DNA of 64,000 nucleotides from Abiotrophia defectiva ATCC 49176 (GTDB lineage Bacteria > Bacillota > Bacilli > Lactobacillales > Aerococcaceae): contig NZ_KI535340.1 of NCBI RefSeq assembly GCF_000160075.2, positions 890,005 through 954,004 on the forward strand. Reading direction: 5' to 3'. The translations under genes were made by a program, and so were the position numbers. Shown here piece by piece: positions 9,173 to 18,008 of this stretch; positions within the stretch are counted from its first letter, which is position 1; every line of letters starts with the position of its first letter. A model generated the notes under the pieces. That model saw nothing but the letters and a program-made list of their open reading frames with translations, searched no databases and was not told where the DNA came from.

Positions 9173-9234
9173 GTTGATTCTCCTCATTTTTGTCAGTCTT
9201 AATAAGTGCTTGGGAGCTTAATGCTCTAGCATGA

Positions 9235-9243
9235 ATTATAGCA
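9235..9243 (-). promoter_or_regulatory. Extended -10 promoter of the ugp operon
   Basis: On the minus strand TGCTATAAT is an extended -10 about 65 bases before the ugpC start. No good -35 lies at 17 bases; a TTGAGG is 21 bases away. Confidence 0.45.
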
Positions 9244-9304
9244 TAAATCGCATCATATTTCCCTCAATTTTTGCGTTTTTCATGCTATTCTAATAAAAGC
9301 TTTT

Positions 9305-10678
9305 TTAGTCAGCTAGGCTCTTAATTTGGTCAGCCGAATAAGTGGTATCTAGGCTTGGCAACCATGGGGTCAGCCCTAAATCAACTAAGGCTTCTGCATA
9401 ACGTTCTGGCTTAAAGCTGTGCCATGGCACAACTAGTTTAGCACCTACCACATAGTTGACCAAGCAGAGGTCTTGAGTAGAAGCGTGGCCAGACACATGG
9501 CCATGATAGAATTGCCAACCTGCTTTGACGATGCCTTCCAACCAAGGTTGGTAACGCGCATCATAAGCTCCTAGCGGCACCCCGTTGGAGTGAATGTAGA
9601 TACCTTCCGATAGGCTGAAGATATAATCATGGTGTTGTTCATAGTCGACTTGGACAGCGTATTGAGCAGGTGCTGCCTGCACTTGGTCCCAGGTCAAGAC
9701 ATCTTGAACTGGCAGCTTGCTGTCGCCATCCCAGTTGATGGTTGCCAAGGCTGCCTCTGGTGCCATGTAAGGCCGCAAGAGACGGTAGTAGTTAGGCTCT
9801 AAGACCAGAGTCCGTCCTGCACGATTGAGCGCTTGCGCCATATAGACTAGACGTTCAATATTTTGTGGATAGACGTTAAGCGCCACTAACTGATTGCCAG
9901 CTTGCGCAACCACTTGGGTAAAGTCCTTGAGGAACTTGGCTTCGTTGCCTGCTGAAATTGAGGCTACGCGAGCAGCCAAGTCCTCTGGCAGCTGCATCCG
10001 ATCATCGCGTGATCCTGGGTCAAAGCTGAAGGTCGTCCCTTCAACTAAGAAGAGGTCAGGCTGGAAGTCCCGGGCTTTTTGCGCCCAGTGTAAGACGCGT
10101 TCTGGATGGAAACCAGTTAAACGGAAGTCACCAGAGTTAACCACCTTAAGGTCTGGCCCGGTGATGAAGATGCTAGCTGCCCCAATGGTGTCATGGTCGC
10201 TGACCACAAACTCAATCGTAAAAGGCCCAAATTGGAAAGGCACCTCTGATTGAACGGCTTGCCAATTGACCTTGAAATCAGGCAACAAGCCGTCGCTTGC
10301 TAGACGTTGGTAGAAGGAAACACTGTCTTCTAAGGCATAGATGGGTAGGTCCTCAGGCAACTGACCGAAGCCCCCAATATGGTCTAGATGGAGGTGGGAT
10401 AGGCAGACGATGGTCTTCATATCGGTCTCCTCATAGCTTGCCAGGTCACTTGCGCCTAGTTGTTGGCGGGTGTAGAGGCCATCAATGGCCGGCAGATGCC
10501 CCTTTTCTAGCAGGCTTGGGGTCAAGTCGACTTGCTTCAATTCTTCCAAGCTCGCTCCAAATAAAGCGCCAAAATCTGTCAGAATACGGTAGTTACCCGC
10601 TTCTAGACTGACAATATTACCACCTATGGTATCAAGTCCTCCCCAAAATCTTACCTGGGTCGTGATTTCTTGTGTCAT
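9305..10678 (-). CDS. Metallo-beta-lactamase-fold hydrolase
   Basis: This cytoplasmic protein carries the metal-binding motif HLHLDHIGG (about residues 104-112), a later SDHD (motif near 165) and SGDFR (near 188). These are hallmarks of the MBL fold with a two-metal centre. The general layout recalls RNase J and CPSF-type MBL proteins, but I do not see a clear beta-CASP signature, so the substrate is open. The start is ATG at 10678 (457 aa), preceded by AAGGAG at nine bases; an upstream in-frame ATG at 10711 lacks an RBS. It stands alone between a terminator on its upstream side and the ugp promoter. Confidence 0.75.
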   Translation of the reverse strand: MTQEITTQVRFWGGLDTIGGNIVSLEAGNYRILTDFGALFGASLEELKQVDLTPSLLEKGHLPAIDGLYTRQQLGASDLASYEETDMKTIVCLSHLHLDHIGGFGQLPEDLPIYALEDSVSFYQRLASDGLLPDFKVNWQAVQSEVPFQFGPFTIEFVVSDHDTIGAASIFITGPDLKVVNSGDFRLTGFHPERVLHWAQKARDFQPDLFLVEGTTFSFDPGSRDDRMQLPEDLAARVASISAGNEAKFLKDFTQVVAQAGNQLVALNVYPQNIERLVYMAQALNRAGRTLVLEPNYYRLLRPYMAPEAALATINWDGDSKLPVQDVLTWDQVQAAPAQYAVQVDYEQHHDYIFSLSEGIYIHSNGVPLGAYDARYQPWLEGIVKAGWQFYHGHVSGHASTQDLCLVNYVVGAKLVVPWHSFKPERYAEALVDLGLTPWLPSLDTTYSADQIKSLAD

Positions 10679-10830
10679 GTTGTCTGTCTCCTTCATTGCA
10701 TTTTGTGCCACAGTCCATCATACCACCAAAAGCCCCCCTGTCGCAAGTCTTGGGGAAAGGTTCTCAGGTTGCGGGCACCAACTTGTTAACAGGTCAGCAC
10801 TCGGTCGCCTGACACTTAGGAGCATAACAA

Positions 10831-10862
10831 AACCCCGCCTCCTTCTAGTCAAGGGGCGGGGT
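10831..10862 (-). terminator. Terminator after the two-component/oxidoreductase unit
   Basis: A nine-base GC-rich stem (AACCCCGCC with GGCGGGGTT) is followed on the minus strand by TTTTGTT. It lies 12 bases past the stop of the 57-residue gene. Confidence 0.85.
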
Positions 10863-10873
10863 TAGATCTTAAC

Positions 10874-11047
10874 TTAATTTTGCCAGTCCTTTGGACTCCA
10901 CATGCTACCGTCTAACTGGCCTTCTAGCTGGCGCAGACGGTCTTCTTGTTGTTGGTAGAGGTCGCTAGCGACTTGCAGCAAGGCTTGACTAGGATAGTCA
11001 GGAGCCTGTGCCTGCCAGTCCTGAACATAGTCTTGATAGGGATTCAT
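10874..11047 (-). CDS. Small hypothetical protein, 57 aa
   Basis: I read an ATG at 11047 and a TAA at 10874-10876. AAGGAGGAT overlaps the stop of the upstream oxidoreductase gene and serves as RBS. The peptide starts MNPYQDYVQDW and ends SPKDWQN. It is rich in Gln, Asp and Leu, probably helical and soluble, with no Cys and no membrane segment. It ends just before the operon terminator, so it is most likely co-transcribed with the oxidoreductase. I know no family for it. The RBS and tight packing support translation. Confidence 0.65.
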   Translation of the reverse strand: MNPYQDYVQDWQAQAPDYPSQALLQVASDLYQQQEDRLRQLEGQLDGSMWSPKDWQN

Positions 11048-11053
11048 CAGAAG

Positions 11054-11749
11054 CTAATCCTCCTTATTCAGGGCCTGCAGCTCCTGGATTTCATCACGAT
11101 TTTGACTCAGGTCCTCACGGAACTGGTCATAGACTGCTTGGCTTTCAAGCGATAAGGATAAGTCCAAGTCCGCTAAACGCTCCAAGACAAAGGTCTGCAA
11201 GGCTTCGAAGTCATCCACCTTACCCGTCTCAAGGTAGCAAGCGTAATGAACTAGCAGCTGTTTCTTCTGGGGCTCGGTCAGATAGTGGAACTGATGAACC
11301 GAGAAATAAGCCAAGGGCACTAAGCCAAAATGCTTAGCCCAGGCATAATAAGGCGACAAGAGCGAAGACAGGCTAAAGCCTTCCCGGCCCCCGACTTGAT
11401 AGCGGCTAGCCTTAACACCTGCGATGACCACCAAGCCCATTTCCATCTGAGCGAGGCGAGGCATGGCAGCCTGCATGGCCTTGGACATATCGAAGACGCT
11501 ATCCAACCAGATTTTGAGGATGGCTGGCGCTTGGTACCAGTAGAGTTGGAACTGGAAAACTACCCGGTCATAGCGAGTCAGACGGGCCAATTCCACACTG
11601 GCATCGAAGTGCCGGCCATTAACCTCATATTCCGCCTGCAAATCGACATAGCAGACCTCCGTCAGGGCCAAACCTGATTGCTGTAAAAATTGTTGGCTGC
11701 TAGAGCCGGCCACATCAGGGTGGGCCAAATAGACGATGGTCTTAGTCAC
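11054..11749 (-). CDS. Flavodoxin-fold NAD(P)H (quinone) oxidoreductase
   Basis: The protein begins with a beta strand and TIVYLAHPDVAGSSSQQFL, matching the FMN phosphate-binding start of the KefF/MdaB/NQO1 family. The following RYDRVVFQFQLYWYQAPAILKIWLD matches the conserved F-x-W-x-x-P-A-x-LK-x-W-D motif of that family. These enzymes reduce quinones or electrophiles with NAD(P)H. I chose the GTG at 11749 (231 aa): AAAGGAAG precedes it and it avoids overlap with the histidine kinase gene that ends at 11775. An upstream in-frame ATG at 11809 lies inside that gene. It follows a two-component system and may be part of its output. Confidence 0.8.
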   Translation of the reverse strand: MTKTIVYLAHPDVAGSSSQQFLQQSGLALTEVCYVDLQAEYEVNGRHFDASVELARLTRYDRVVFQFQLYWYQAPAILKIWLDSVFDMSKAMQAAMPRLAQMEMGLVVIAGVKASRYQVGGREGFSLSSLLSPYYAWAKHFGLVPLAYFSVHQFHYLTEPQKKQLLVHYACYLETGKVDDFEALQTFVLERLADLDLSLSLESQAVYDQFREDLSQNRDEIQELQALNKED

Positions 11750-11774
11750 GACAGGCTTCCTTTCTGTAGGGAAC

Positions 11775-13307
11775 TTACTTGTCCTCTGACTTGGCCTTCT
11801 TGTTGCCAATTAGGAAAGTCCCCAGATTCTTTTTGCTTTTGTTTGGCGCGGCATCTTGGGCTTGGTCCTGGTCTCCAGACTCCGCTGCTTCTAGCGGCAG
11901 GCGGATAATGAAGGTCGAACCCTGGCCGAGCTCACTTTCGACCCGAATAGTGCCACCATGGGCCTCCACTAAGGACTTAACGACCGCTAAGCCAATCCCG
12001 GATTCACCGAACTTGGTATTCTTACGGGAAATGTCCACCTTGTAGAATCGCTCCCAGATGTCTTCAATTTGCTTGGCATCAATCCCAATCCCCTGGTCCA
12101 TAATACGGAGCTCGGTAAAGTTGCCATCTTGGCGCCCCCAGAGGGTGATGTCACTATTCTCTGAGAACTGGATGGCATTGGTCACCAAGTTAATAATAAT
12201 TTGAACCAGCCGGTCTCGGTCTCCGTAAATCAGAAGGTCCTCAGGCGCATCAATGACTAGGCGATTGCCCTTTTCTTGGGCCTTAGCGGTTAGCTGGGTC
12301 CGAATCTGGCAGAGCAAATCATAGGCCTTAAGTGTCTGCTTGTTAAGGCTAATCTGGTTGGTCCGAATTTTTTCGTAGTCCAGATTCTCATTAACTAAGC
12401 GAATGAGCCGTTGGGTCTCAGTAGCCAACAATTCTAGGCTACGTTTGCGCTGGGGCTCAGGGAAAATATCATACTGGAGCCCTTCAATCACCCCACTCAT
12501 GGTGGTCAGCGGCGTCCGCATCTCGTGGGCCGCATCCATCATAAATTGGCGTCTTAAGGTTTCTTGACGCTTAATCTCTTCGCGAGATTTTGCCAAGGAA
12601 TCCGTCATGACTTGGAAATCATGGGCCAAGTCCCCAAACTCGTCCCGGCTCTTATTACTAATATCAAGCTGGACATCATAGTTACCCGCTGTAATCTGAC
12701 GAGTGGCTTGTTGCAAGCGCCGAATCTTACGGGTCTGGAAGAGGGCATAGGCCACACTAATAGCCAGACCAATGGCGGTTGCAATCCCGAAGGAGAAGAT
12801 AATATTGTTGTAGACTTCTTGCTGACGGGTCTCCAGGTTCTCAATCGGCTCGCTCAGGCTAATAAAGCCGGCCGGAAATTGGGCGCTGTCACTAGCCTGG
12901 CGATTGAGTGGCAGATAGACGGTGGCTAGACGGGTGATTTTCCCCTTATCTGGACGATAGGTCACACGCAGTGGCAGGTTCTGCCCTTGGCGAATGGCCC
13001 GCAATTCACTATCTGTCAGATTGGCCCGGTACTCCTGGCGATAGGTTGGGTAGATGATACTCCCATTGGCCAGGTAGACCTGAATGGAGATATTGTCCGA
13101 GGCCAGCAGTTGGTCCACCTTCTTAATATCCTCACGGGAGAAGTTATTACTGACAATGTTGCTACCATAATTCAGTAGGCGCGTCTCGACTTCACTGTGG
13201 ATTTGCTGATTCATATAATTGCTAATCCGTGAGGCCGATAGGGCCAAGGTCACCAGCATGACCAGCAGAAATCCGGCAATTAATTGCCAGAGAAATCTAA
13301 ATCGCAT
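11775..13307 (-). CDS. Membrane sensor histidine kinase (HAMP, HisKA, HATPase)
   Basis: The 510-residue kinase has a first membrane helix at about 8-26, an extracellular sensor region at about 27-167 and a second helix at about 168-190. HAMP spans about 190-240. The H-box AAHEMRTP carries phospho-acceptor His261, and HATPase motifs follow (N box NLVTNAIQFSE, G1 DQGIGID, G2 GESGIGLAVV). A basic, Gln/Asp-rich tail follows residue 470. The ATG overlaps the response-regulator stop in TAATG, so the pair is translationally coupled. The signal is unknown; the periplasm-facing loop has no Cys and no known fold I can name. Confidence 0.92.
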   Translation of the reverse strand: MRFRFLWQLIAGFLLVMLVTLALSASRISNYMNQQIHSEVETRLLNYGSNIVSNNFSREDIKKVDQLLASDNISIQVYLANGSIIYPTYRQEYRANLTDSELRAIRQGQNLPLRVTYRPDKGKITRLATVYLPLNRQASDSAQFPAGFISLSEPIENLETRQQEVYNNIIFSFGIATAIGLAISVAYALFQTRKIRRLQQATRQITAGNYDVQLDISNKSRDEFGDLAHDFQVMTDSLAKSREEIKRQETLRRQFMMDAAHEMRTPLTTMSGVIEGLQYDIFPEPQRKRSLELLATETQRLIRLVNENLDYEKIRTNQISLNKQTLKAYDLLCQIRTQLTAKAQEKGNRLVIDAPEDLLIYGDRDRLVQIIINLVTNAIQFSENSDITLWGRQDGNFTELRIMDQGIGIDAKQIEDIWERFYKVDISRKNTKFGESGIGLAVVKSLVEAHGGTIRVESELGQGSTFIIRLPLEAAESGDQDQAQDAAPNKSKKNLGTFLIGNKKAKSEDK

Positions 13308-14023
13308 TAATGATCACCTGGATCTTCGTACTTGTAGCCAACACCCCAGACAGTCTGAATAATTTGCGGCCCAATCACTTCAATCTTCTGACGTAATTTC
13401 TTAATATGGGCATCGACGGTCCGCTCGTCGCCATAGAAAGGATCTTCCCAGAGTTGCTTAAGCAACTGCTCACGGTTGAAGACCCGCTTAGGCGAGCGTA
13501 CAAAGGTCAGCAACAAATCAAACTCCTTAGGCGTCAGGTTCTCAATCAACTGGTTGTTGTAGTAAGCTTCTCGCGTCACAGTATTAATCTTAACACTCTT
13601 GGTCACTACATCGAAGCCTTCTTCTTCTTGAGTTTGACTGTGGTCCGTACCAGGAATTTGACTACGACGGTAGAGGGCCTTCATGCGAGCCATCAAGGTC
13701 AAGGGGCTAAAAGGCTTGGTGACATAATCGTCAGCCCCCATTTCCAAGCCAATGACTTGGTCACTCTCTGAATCTTGAGCAGTCAGCATAATAATAGGTG
13801 TTTCCTTAGAAATTTTGCGGATATTCCGGCAAATGGTGATACCATCCATAGACGGCAAGTTAATGTCTAGCAAGACAATGTCCCACTTACTTGGAGACTC
13901 CGCATAGGCGTTGTAACCTTCTAAGCCATCATGGTAGAAGTGGCCTTGGAATTGCTCCTTCTCGAAAAACATGGACATCATTTCGCAGACAGATTCGTTA
14001 TCTTCAATCATTAATACGTTCAT
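13307..14023 (-). CDS. OmpR-family response regulator
   Basis: The 238-residue regulator has a receiver domain (1-~120) with acidic residues E7 and D8, phospho-acceptor Asp53 (VLLDINLP), a T in IIMLTAQD and K in VTKPFSP. A winged-helix DNA-binding domain follows (about 145-235: LTPKEFDLLLTFVRSP, ERTVDAHIKKLRQKIE, VWGVGYKY). An RBS AGGAGG precedes the ATG at 14023, and a promoter lies 30-60 bases upstream. It is the first gene of a unit that continues into the kinase and the flavodoxin-fold oxidoreductase, the most direct candidates for autoregulation. Confidence 0.93.
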   Translation of the reverse strand: MNVLMIEDNESVCEMMSMFFEKEQFQGHFYHDGLEGYNAYAESPSKWDIVLLDINLPSMDGITICRNIRKISKETPIIMLTAQDSESDQVIGLEMGADDYVTKPFSPLTLMARMKALYRRSQIPGTDHSQTQEEEGFDVVTKSVKINTVTREAYYNNQLIENLTPKEFDLLLTFVRSPKRVFNREQLLKQLWEDPFYGDERTVDAHIKKLRQKIEVIGPQIIQTVWGVGYKYEDPGDH

Positions 14024-14055
14024 TCGACGACCTCCTAACTCTTGGTTTCACTCCT

Positions 14056-14083
14056 ATTATATACCAAAAGTTAGCAAATGTAA
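14056..14083 (-). promoter_or_regulatory. Promoter of the two-component operon
   Basis: The minus strand shows TTACAT (14083-14078), a 16-base spacer and a perfect TATAAT (14061-14056), 33 bases before the response-regulator ATG. Confidence 0.6.
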
Positions 14084-14138
14084 TGGTAGAGCTTACCTAG
14101 TCGCAAAATTGTCATAAAGACTGACGCAACTTGAGGTC

Positions 14139-14591
14139 TTAAGCCTTAAATCCTGCTAGTTGGCGCATGTCCAATTGTTCTTGGCTGGGCACTTCATACT
14201 GGCGCCGAATGGCATCGTAGTCTTCCTGGCCCTTAGGAGTGCTGTGATTCTGACCGCTAGCCCTGCCGGCACTACCATTCTTGCTCTCAAGCAGGGTAAT
14301 ATCTTGGACATGGCATTCCAGAATGTAGACTTTTTGGTCTTGATTATTAGTGTAATGACGGGATTCCATCCGCCCTACCACCCCAATGCGGTGGCCCTTT
14401 TGGGCGTATTTGACTAAGAGGTCCGCTAGATAGTCCCAAGCCACAATGGGAATGAAGTCGGTCTGCAGCTCACCATTACGGTCGCGATGGCGGCGGGAAA
14501 CGGCTAGGCAATTATTGACCACCCGATGGTCACCCACCTGACGGTCTTCGACAGGACGAGTTAAACGTCCAACAAGCAACAACTGATTCAT
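14139..14591 (-). CDS. ssb: Short single-stranded DNA-binding protein paralogue
   Basis: The protein starts at ATG 14591 behind GGAGG (150 aa); an upstream ATG at 14669 lacks an RBS. The OB fold shows NQLLLVGRLTRPVE, FIPIVAWDYLADLLVKYAQKGHRIGVVGRMESRHY and VYILECHVQDITLLE. It binds single-stranded DNA as a tetramer. It is not in the rpsF-ssb-rpsR setting and it ends QLAGFKA, lacking the acidic DDDIPF-like tip that recruits partner proteins. This resembles the secondary SSB used in competence or other DNA uptake in Firmicutes, but no competence genes are nearby. Confidence 0.85.
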   Translation of the reverse strand: MNQLLLVGRLTRPVEDRQVGDHRVVNNCLAVSRRHRDRNGELQTDFIPIVAWDYLADLLVKYAQKGHRIGVVGRMESRHYTNNQDQKVYILECHVQDITLLESKNGSAGRASGQNHSTPKGQEDYDAIRRQYEVPSQEQLDMRQLAGFKA

Positions 14592-14793
14592 AGGTATTCC
14601 TCCAGAAAATAATTTGCCTTTCATAGATATATAGGCTTTGGGGCCAGTTTTTTTACGGGTTTTGGCCATAAAATGTTGAAATTTTATGTTGCTTACAAGC
14701 TATCCTTGGTTTATCAACCTCGCCTTGCAAAGGGCGTATATAGGATTTTATATATAAAAATAGACTAGCCTCAGCTAGTCCGCAAAAGAAAAG

Positions 14794-14814
14794 CCCCTAT
14801 CGCGAGGATAGGGG
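14794..14814 (-). terminator. Terminator of rapZ-yvcK-whiA
   Basis: An eight-base stem (CCCCTATC with GATAGGGG) is followed by CTTTTCTTTT on the minus strand, eight bases after the whiA stop. A second small hairpin (GACTAGC with GCTAGTC) follows at 14762-14780. Confidence 0.85.
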
Positions 14815-14821
14815 TAGATTG

Positions 14822-15748
14822 CTATAAAGCATGACTCTCTGCTAGCTCCACTAACTTACGGAGCCGGTGGTTGACACCTGATTTGGAAATAGGACCACCA
14901 GGAATTAGTTGGCCTAACTCACCCAAACTGAGGTCGGGATGATCCAGACGAAATTCCGCCATAATCCGCAACTTATCAGGTAGGCTATCCAGCCCTCGCG
15001 TGTCGGCTAGGTAACGAATGGCTTCAATCTGTCGTTGCGAGGCATCGATTTGCTTGTTGAGGTTGGCCGTCTCGCAGTTGACCAGACGGTTCACGGAGTT
15101 ACGCATGTCACGAACAATGCGAATATCTTCGAAGCGCAACATGGCCCGGTTGGCACCGATAATGGCCAGAAACTCGGCAATTTTCTCAGCTTCCTTAAGG
15201 TAGGTGATATAGCCGTTGCGGCGGACAATGGTCCGAGCATTGAGGTGGAAATGATTCATCATCTTGCAGATATCTTCATTGTGCTCCTCATAGTTGGAAT
15301 AAATTTCCAAGTGATAGCGGCTATTCTCCGGGTTGTTGACGGAACCAGCTGCTAGGAAGGCACCCCGCAAATAAGAGCGTTCCTTCTGCTCATTGTTCAT
15401 AATGTCAGGCGCGATATGATGGTTAATCATTAAGCCATCGAAGATACCCAAATCTTCCAAGATTTCCCGCACATTTTGGCGACAACGGACGATATAGACA
15501 TTATTCTTTTTAAGCTTCATCTTGCGTCTGACCATGAGCTCACTCTCAGTGTGATAGAACTGCTTGAGTAGACTGTAGAGGCGGCGGGCAATGGCCGCGT
15601 TCTCGCTCTGAACATTGAGGATAAACTTCTGTTGGTAGAGGCTAACTGCCCCATTCATCCGAATCAGGGCCGCAAGTTCCGCCTTGGCGTGTTCCTTGTG
15701 GACCTCTAAGAGGGTACATTCCTTCTTAACTTCTGATGCGAAGGTCAT
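14822..15748 (-). CDS. whiA: WhiA DNA-binding cell-division/sporulation-type regulator
   Basis: The 308-residue protein matches WhiA throughout. The N-terminal part ([12 protein letters not shown]...[14 protein letters not shown]) and the middle ([15 protein letters not shown]) form the inactive homing-endonuclease-like domain. A helix-turn-helix region lies at the end ([27 protein letters not shown]). In Firmicutes WhiA supports cell division and chromosome segregation. It is the third gene after rapZ and yvcK, an arrangement shared by most Firmicutes, and a terminator follows. Confidence 0.97.
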   Translation of the reverse strand: MTFASEVKKECTLLEVHKEHAKAELAALIRMNGAVSLYQQKFILNVQSENAAIARRLYSLLKQFYHTESELMVRRKMKLKKNNVYIVRCRQNVREILEDLGIFDGLMINHHIAPDIMNNEQKERSYLRGAFLAAGSVNNPENSRYHLEIYSNYEEHNEDICKMMNHFHLNARTIVRRNGYITYLKEAEKIAEFLAIIGANRAMLRFEDIRIVRDMRNSVNRLVNCETANLNKQIDASQRQIEAIRYLADTRGLDSLPDKLRIMAEFRLDHPDLSLGELGQLIPGGPISKSGVNHRLRKLVELAESHAL

Positions 15749-15782
15749 GAGAACCCTCCTTTCTGCTTGGACTTAGCTTACC

Positions 15783-16808
15783 TTAGACTTGTGCCGCCTG
15801 ATGTTTGAGGCGACGGTTAAGCTTAATAGTTTCCATGAGATGGCGGAGTTCTTCCACCACTAGTTCGGTGTCATGGTAGGCACCGCCATTTTTCATGCTG
15901 AGGAAGCTATTGGAAATGACGCGGCAACCCAATTTGCGCATGCCTTCAAAGTCATGGCGGACTTGAAGTAGGTACTCTTCATTAGGTTGATTGTCAATGT
16001 AATCCTGAGGCACCTCGGCAATGTTCACGAGGACCGTGTCGATAAAGGCCTGGCCCAAATGTTCATGCAAGACCCGGACATGGTCAGCATCTGAGAATTG
16101 CTCGGTCTCCCCTAACTGGGTCATGATGTTACAAATATAGACGACTTCCGCCTGGGTCCGTTTGATGGCCTGACCAATTTCTTCAATCATGAGATTAGGC
16201 AGGATGCTGGAATAGAGACTACCTGGCCCCAGAACAATCAAATCTGCCTGCTCAATGGCTTCCACGACATGGGGTGTCGCGTGAATGGCTGGCTCCCCTT
16301 GCATGGTGGTCACTAAGACTTGTTGAATCTTCTTCCGATGACGAGCAATCTTAGACTCGCCGACCGCAATGGTCCCGTCCTCGAAGAGGGCGTGCAAGAC
16401 TAGGGGCTCGGTCGCTGCCGGCAGAATCTGGCCCTGAACCTTCATATAGTTGGACAGAATGTCTAAGGACTCGGTCAAGGAACCTCGCATTTCTTTCAAA
16501 GCGGCAATCAGTAAGTTACCGATGGCGTGGCCGGCCAAGAAGTCATCATCCGTGTTAAAACGATACTGGAAAACGTCCAGTAGTAGCTCGTCGGCATCGG
16601 ATAAGGCCACCATACAGTTACGAATATCGCCCGGAGGGACGACATCAATATAGTCGCGAATGGCGCCTGAGCTACCACCATCATCCGCCACGGTTACAAC
16701 GGCTGTAATGTCGGCATCAATTCGTTTGAGCCCCCGCAAGATAACAGGCAATCCGGTCCCACCACCGATGACTGCTACCTTATAGCGGTGCGATTTGGTC
16801 TCGCTCAT
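15783..16808 (-). CDS. yvcK: YvcK/CofD-fold UDP-sugar-binding protein
   Basis: The 341-residue protein begins with the nucleotide-binding motif [14 protein letters not shown] (about 16-29), then [15 protein letters not shown] and [10 protein letters not shown], the CofD/YvcK fold. The family, also called gluconeogenesis factor or GlmR, binds UDP-GlcNAc and links central carbon flow to cell-wall precursor synthesis. It overlaps the end of rapZ by four bases and is followed by whiA, so the three are coupled. Confidence 0.96.
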   Translation of the reverse strand: MSETKSHRYKVAVIGGGTGLPVILRGLKRIDADITAVVTVADDGGSSGAIRDYIDVVPPGDIRNCMVALSDADELLLDVFQYRFNTDDDFLAGHAIGNLLIAALKEMRGSLTESLDILSNYMKVQGQILPAATEPLVLHALFEDGTIAVGESKIARHRKKIQQVLVTTMQGEPAIHATPHVVEAIEQADLIVLGPGSLYSSILPNLMIEEIGQAIKRTQAEVVYICNIMTQLGETEQFSDADHVRVLHEHLGQAFIDTVLVNIAEVPQDYIDNQPNEEYLLQVRHDFEGMRKLGCRVISNSFLSMKNGGAYHDTELVVEELRHLMETIKLNRRLKHQAAQV

Positions 16809-17692
16809 GACCGGTTCACGGTCTCTTTCTTCTTCATATAATCACGGTGGGAAATATTAACCGCATAGTTATCTGTCTTAAGGTGGTTGGCAATTCGCTC
16901 AGCAATGGCCACGGACCGGTGTTTACCGCCGGTACAACCAATGGCGATGGTCACGCTGGATTTGCCTTCCTTCTTGTAACCTGGCAGGCAGAACTCAATG
17001 ACATCAATGAGCTTGCTGTAGAAGGCCTGGGTTTCGGGTTGCTTCATGACATAGTCATAAACCGGCGCATCCATCCCAGTCTGCGGGCGCAATTCCGGAA
17101 TATAGTGCGGGTTAGGTAGGAAGCGCACATCCCAGATAATATCGGCATCAATCGGCACCCCGTACTTGAAGCCAAAGGACATGACTTCCACATGGAAGGT
17201 CTGATAATCCTTAGTGGCGAAGTCCTTAATCAGGCGCTCACGCAACTGACGTGGAGAAATATCGGAAGTATCAATGATAATTTGGGCGCGGGTGCGCAAG
17301 TCCATGAGCAACTCACGTTCCTTGGCAATCCCTTCTGATACCCGGCCATCTGGGGCCAGTGGGTGATTCCGGCGGGTCTCCTTATAGCGCGATACTAAAA
17401 CTGAATCACTGGAGTCCAGGAAAATAATGCGGGTCGTCACTAACTGCGTGTTATCTAAAGTCGCAATCAGGCTGTCGACTTCATTAAAGAAATCTCGGCT
17501 CCGCAAGTCGATGACAAGCGCAATCCGGCTGATTTTGCCTGATTCTTTGACCAATTCCCAGAAGGTTGGGAGCAGGGTTGGGGGCATGTTATCGATACAG
17601 AAGTAGCCCAAATCTTCAAAACTTTGGACCGCAACTGTCTTGCCGGCGCCGCTCATCCCTGTAATAATGACTAGTTCGAGTGTGTCTGCCAT
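16805..17692 (-). CDS. rapZ: RapZ/YvcJ nucleotide-binding protein
   Basis: The 295-residue protein has the P-loop [19 protein letters not shown] (about 12-30), ERELLMDLR, and the C-terminal motif [20 protein letters not shown]. The family hydrolyses GTP/ATP; in enteric bacteria RapZ targets the GlmZ small RNA to RNase E, while the Firmicutes homologue YvcJ affects competence. The RNA-adapter role should not be assumed here. It is the first gene of rapZ-yvcK-whiA. Confidence 0.95.
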   Translation of the reverse strand: MADTLELVIITGMSGAGKTVAVQSFEDLGYFCIDNMPPTLLPTFWELVKESGKISRIALVIDLRSRDFFNEVDSLIATLDNTQLVTTRIIFLDSSDSVLVSRYKETRRNHPLAPDGRVSEGIAKERELLMDLRTRAQIIIDTSDISPRQLRERLIKDFATKDYQTFHVEVMSFGFKYGVPIDADIIWDVRFLPNPHYIPELRPQTGMDAPVYDYVMKQPETQAFYSKLIDVIEFCLPGYKKEGKSSVTIAIGCTGGKHRSVAIAERIANHLKTDNYAVNISHRDYMKKKETVNRS

Positions 17693-18008
17693 ATCATCGC
17701 CTCTTTCTTTGTGGAATCCTTGCTATTTTCCTCCCTAGTATACCACGCTTAGGCGGGAAAAGCGACCAAGGAGCCGGACGCTTGCTACTGGTGGTTTTGG
17801 GGTATTCAAGGAGATTATTAAACTTTCTGGGCACTAGCCTTATACTAAACCCGGACGTTTGCCATAGTGCTATCACTAAATTTTCGCTTCAAATTTCTAG
17901 CCCTACTAGTAACCGTCTACATTTCATGGTAGAATATTAGCATAAAGTGAGGAGCCTCTCACTAGGTTTCATTTCTCTTATGACGCAATACTGAAAGGTG
18001 GTAATGCT
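17693..18008. other. Divergent intergenic region between rapZ and pgm
   Basis: The 316 bases hold the start signals of two divergent units. For rapZ, a minus-strand TATACT at about 17741-17736 has no good -35. For pgm, a TAGAAT at about 17931-17936 and an AAAGGTGG RBS are visible. Between 17760 and 17900 I see no coding frame, RNA or strong repeat. Confidence 0.4.

Noticed and set aside
14762-14780. Small GACTAGC/GCTAGTC hairpin beside the whiA terminator as a separate RNA
   Set aside because: Too short and without a promoter; probably a backup to the terminator.
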